Source: Anaerolineae bacterium (GTDB taxonomy: Bacteria; Chloroflexota; Anaerolineae; Aggregatilineales; UBA2796). Taken from it: a stretch of 8,370 nucleotides of DNA. The stretch is taken from assembly GCA_020851855.1 (NCBI GenBank), contig JADZBY010000037.1:1-8370 (forward strand), given 5' to 3'. This document shows, in pieces, positions 6,659 through 8,370 of this stretch (the stretch's first letter is position 1; every line of letters starts with the position of its first letter). The translations under genes were made by a program, and so were the position numbers. The notes below the pieces were generated by a model that saw only the letters and a list, made by a program, of their open reading frames with translations, ran no database searches and was not told the DNA's origin.

Positions 6659-6736
6659 TCTCCCCCAAGAAGAGTGAGGGTTTCCAGAGCCGGTTTTCCC
6701 TTCCTCTGCATGGGGGGAAGGGCAGGGTTAGGGGGT
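6659..6736 (-). repeat. Dispersed hairpin repeat, copy B (inverted relative to copy A)
   Basis: Read on the minus strand, 6736-6678 closely matches 4598-4657, and weaker similarity continues to about 6659. The internal stem is shortened to 7 bases (CCCTTCC/GGAAGGG at 6698-6704 and 6716-6722) with a longer loop. With copy A it brackets the three-gene operon in inverted orientation. Confidence 0.75.
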
Positions 6737-6745
6737 GTGTATTGA

Positions 6746-6764
6746 CTGTTGAGGTTCCTCACAG
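6746..6764. repeat. Small inverted repeat
   Basis: TGAGG-TT-CCTCA (6750-6761) is extended by CTG and CAG with one bulged T, forming a short dyad next to repeat B. The two-base centre is too small for a good RNA loop, so it may be a protein site or chance. Confidence 0.2.
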
Positions 6765-6841
6765 CCTCTAGAAGCCCACCGTAAGGCATTGGCGCTGAGT
6801 ATTTTCAGGCACACTCCAGATCGGAATCCACGTGGCCGTGC

Positions 6842-8341
6842 TCAATCGTGGCGGGGATCGACCGGGGACAGGGAAAAATCCGCGATGCTGCCCTCGCCCG
6901 CTTCCGAGCCGGTAATCCGGAAGGTGCGCGCCTGGAAGTCCACAGCCAGCTCCGCCCATTCCGGCCCTGCCGTCCAGCGCAAACGCAACGCCGAATCGTC
7001 CGGAGAATCCAGGATGGCGACGTCGCCCTGGAAGGCGGGATGGGTATTCCGAAACCGGATCAGGCGGCTGAGTTTCTGCACCACGGGCAAGCGCATCTGC
7101 TCAAGAACTTCCGCCTCGGTAAACCAATGCCGGTTGATGTCGCGTCCCTCACCGGTTTTTTGCAGCAACGAGACATCGTTCCGCCCCGCCAACAGGCCGA
7201 CGTAGTACACCTGCGGGATGCCTGGGGCGAAGAATTGCAGCGCACGCGCCAGCAGATACTCGTCGTCCCTGCCGCCGAGCGCGTCGTAGAAGGTGCAGTT
7301 GACCTGATAGAGGTCCAGGTTGCGCGCCGCTTTGCCCGTCGCCCGCAGACTCTCGCCACGACTGCGCCGGTGAATGGTTTCGACAAGCTCGCCGATCTCG
7401 GCTTCGGGCAAGATGCCATCGGCAGGGACACCGTTCACGACGCCCGGCCCAATGTCGATCACGCCGATGCCGTCGTGAGTGTCCAGCACCGTGACGGCGT
7501 TACGCGGACTGACGTGCAGCCATTGCTTGAGATAGCGGGCGGTGCCCCGGAAGATGGCGTGCAGCACGAGCGGCGGCAGGGCAAAATCGTAGACGCGGTC
7601 CACATGCGCCGCGATGGCAATCTGGCTCTGGTAGTGCGAGTGAATCTCCACCAGGACTTCCATGCCGCGCGTTTTCGCCTCGTGGGAGAGTTTCCGGATG
7701 AACTCGAATGTCTCCGGGATCATGAAGCAGCTTGTGCCCTGCTTTTTGCACGCATAGCCCACCGCATCCAGGCGCACCGTGCGCACACCGTGCGCGGCGA
7801 ACACCTCAAGAATCGCTTGCAGGTAATTCCAGCCGGCCTCGGAATAGACGTTGATATCCACCTGCTGATCGGTGAACGTCGTCCACAAAACGCGCGGCTG
7901 CCCGGCAATCAGGAAACGGGTGAAGGGCAATCCGGGGCGCGGTCGGTAGATGTGCGCAAGCGCTTGCTCCGTCGCGCCTTCCGGGAACACATCGCGGTAG
8001 GATAGGAACACATCCTTATGGGCGGACGACTCGCCTTTCTGGCGGAAGTCGCTGAACTGCGGGGAGTGAACAGAGATGTGATTGACGATCAGGTCGGCGG
8101 TGATGTCCGTACGTTCGCCCAGCGCTTGAATGTCCTGCCAGTCGCCGACCTGCGGATCGACCGTCCCGTGATCGATGGGATCAAAGCCTGCATCCGCCCC
8201 GTTGACGGGCAGGAAAAAGGGCAGGATATGCACGCCGGCGAAGAGGCCATCCAGCGGCCCCGCCAGCATTCGGCTGAGGTCCTTCAGCGTGGAGCCGCCG
8301 AGGCGATTGGGGTAGCTGATCAGGTGTACCTGGTTCTTCAT
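6842..8341 (-). CDS. Sucrose phosphorylase (GH13 subfamily 18)
   Basis: This 499-residue cytoplasmic enzyme should catalyse the reversible reaction of sucrose and phosphate to alpha-glucose 1-phosphate and fructose. It aligns by eye along its length with the Bifidobacterium adolescentis enzyme (about 504 residues). The N-terminus MKNQVHLISYPNRLGG matches, as do GVHILPFF (36-43), GADAGFDPIDH (48-58), VNHIS (86-90), IYRPRPGLPFT (131-141) and QQVDIN (159-164). The three GH13 catalytic residues are present at the same numbers as I recall for that enzyme: nucleophile Asp192 (RLDAVGY), acid/base Glu232 (VEIHSHY) and Asp290 (DTHDG). His88, His289 and DLYQVN (343-348) are also kept. No signal peptide is seen. 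The start at 8341 is secure because an in-frame TGA lies nine codons upstream with no other ATG, GTG or TTG between. No good ribosome binding site is seen. No sugar transporter or fructokinase lies in the window. Confidence 0.93.
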   Translation of the reverse strand: MKNQVHLISYPNRLGGSTLKDLSRMLAGPLDGLFAGVHILPFFLPVNGADAGFDPIDHGTVDPQVGDWQDIQALGERTDITADLIVNHISVHSPQFSDFRQKGESSAHKDVFLSYRDVFPEGATEQALAHIYRPRPGLPFTRFLIAGQPRVLWTTFTDQQVDINVYSEAGWNYLQAILEVFAAHGVRTVRLDAVGYACKKQGTSCFMIPETFEFIRKLSHEAKTRGMEVLVEIHSHYQSQIAIAAHVDRVYDFALPPLVLHAIFRGTARYLKQWLHVSPRNAVTVLDTHDGIGVIDIGPGVVNGVPADGILPEAEIGELVETIHRRSRGESLRATGKAARNLDLYQVNCTFYDALGGRDDEYLLARALQFFAPGIPQVYYVGLLAGRNDVSLLQKTGEGRDINRHWFTEAEVLEQMRLPVVQKLSRLIRFRNTHPAFQGDVAILDSPDDSALRLRWTAGPEWAELAVDFQARTFRITGSEAGEGSIADFSLSPVDPRHD

Positions 8342-8370
8342 AATGGCGTGGTCCGAGAAACACCGTCAAA

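Larger units (their letters stand above)
6536..6841. other. Convergent intergenic region with foldbacks and repeat B
   Basis: This 306-base gap lies between the ends of the DUF6326-like gene and the sucrose phosphorylase gene, which are transcribed toward each other. It contains a compound foldback (6543-6609), repeat copy B (6659-6736) and a small dyad (6746-6764). None has the T-run of a classical intrinsic terminator in either direction. Short open frames here do not resemble known proteins. Confidence 0.6.

Noticed and set aside
4598..6736. Insertion sequence or composite transposon
   Set aside because: No transposase lies between or beside the inverted repeats, and no target-site duplication could be seen at their outer ends.
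6828..6835. CCACGTGG palindrome just after the sucrose phosphorylase stop
   Set aside because: An 8-base palindrome without a loop is a poor terminator and is expected by chance in GC-rich DNA.
6848..8005. 385-codon open frame on the plus strand
   Set aside because: It is antisense to the sucrose phosphorylase gene, whose identity is clear. Its translation is Arg/His/Gln-rich with no recognisable domain, as expected for a shadow frame in GC-rich DNA.

Overview
The window looks like chromosomal DNA of a GC-rich bacterium, most probably a Chloroflexota (Anaerolineae-like) lineage. The clues are indirect: a very large MalT-type LuxR regulator with the C-terminal helix-turn-helix wording common in that phylum, a small conserved protein of a type I associate with Chloroflexota and Actinobacteria, a DUF6326-like membrane protein, and C/G-rich hairpin repeats between genes. 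No rRNA, tRNA, CRISPR array, transposase or phage gene is visible.

Layout. (1) 21-1514, minus strand: a secreted beta-helix protein of the Cthe_2159 (formerly DUF4353) carbohydrate-binding type. (2) 1515-1821: a divergent control region with two inverted repeats and a consensus TATAAT box placed for a leaderless transcript. (3) 1822-4545, plus strand: a 907-residue LuxR/MalT-like ATPase-TPR-HTH activator. (4) 4546-4899: a gap holding repeat copy A and a cluster of TCACCA words. (5) 4900-6535, plus strand: a tight three-gene operon of a small conserved protein, a zinc-independent medium-chain NAD(P)H-dependent reductase, and a four-helix membrane protein. (6) 6536-6841: a convergent gap with foldback sequences and repeat copy B, which is an inverted copy of repeat A. 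(7) 6842-8341, minus strand: a complete sucrose phosphorylase.

How the genes may work together. The regulator and the secreted carbohydrate-binding protein share one divergent control region, so local control of the latter by the former is a reasonable guess. Sucrose phosphorylase would turn cytoplasmic sucrose and phosphate into glucose 1-phosphate and fructose, but no sugar transporter or fructokinase lies in the window. The three-gene operon has no visible link to sugar metabolism and may be an independent unit. I see no clear new defence, mobile or biosynthetic system. The most unusual features are the inverted repeats bracketing the three-gene operon, the likely leaderless regulator, and the two uncharacterised partners of the reductase.
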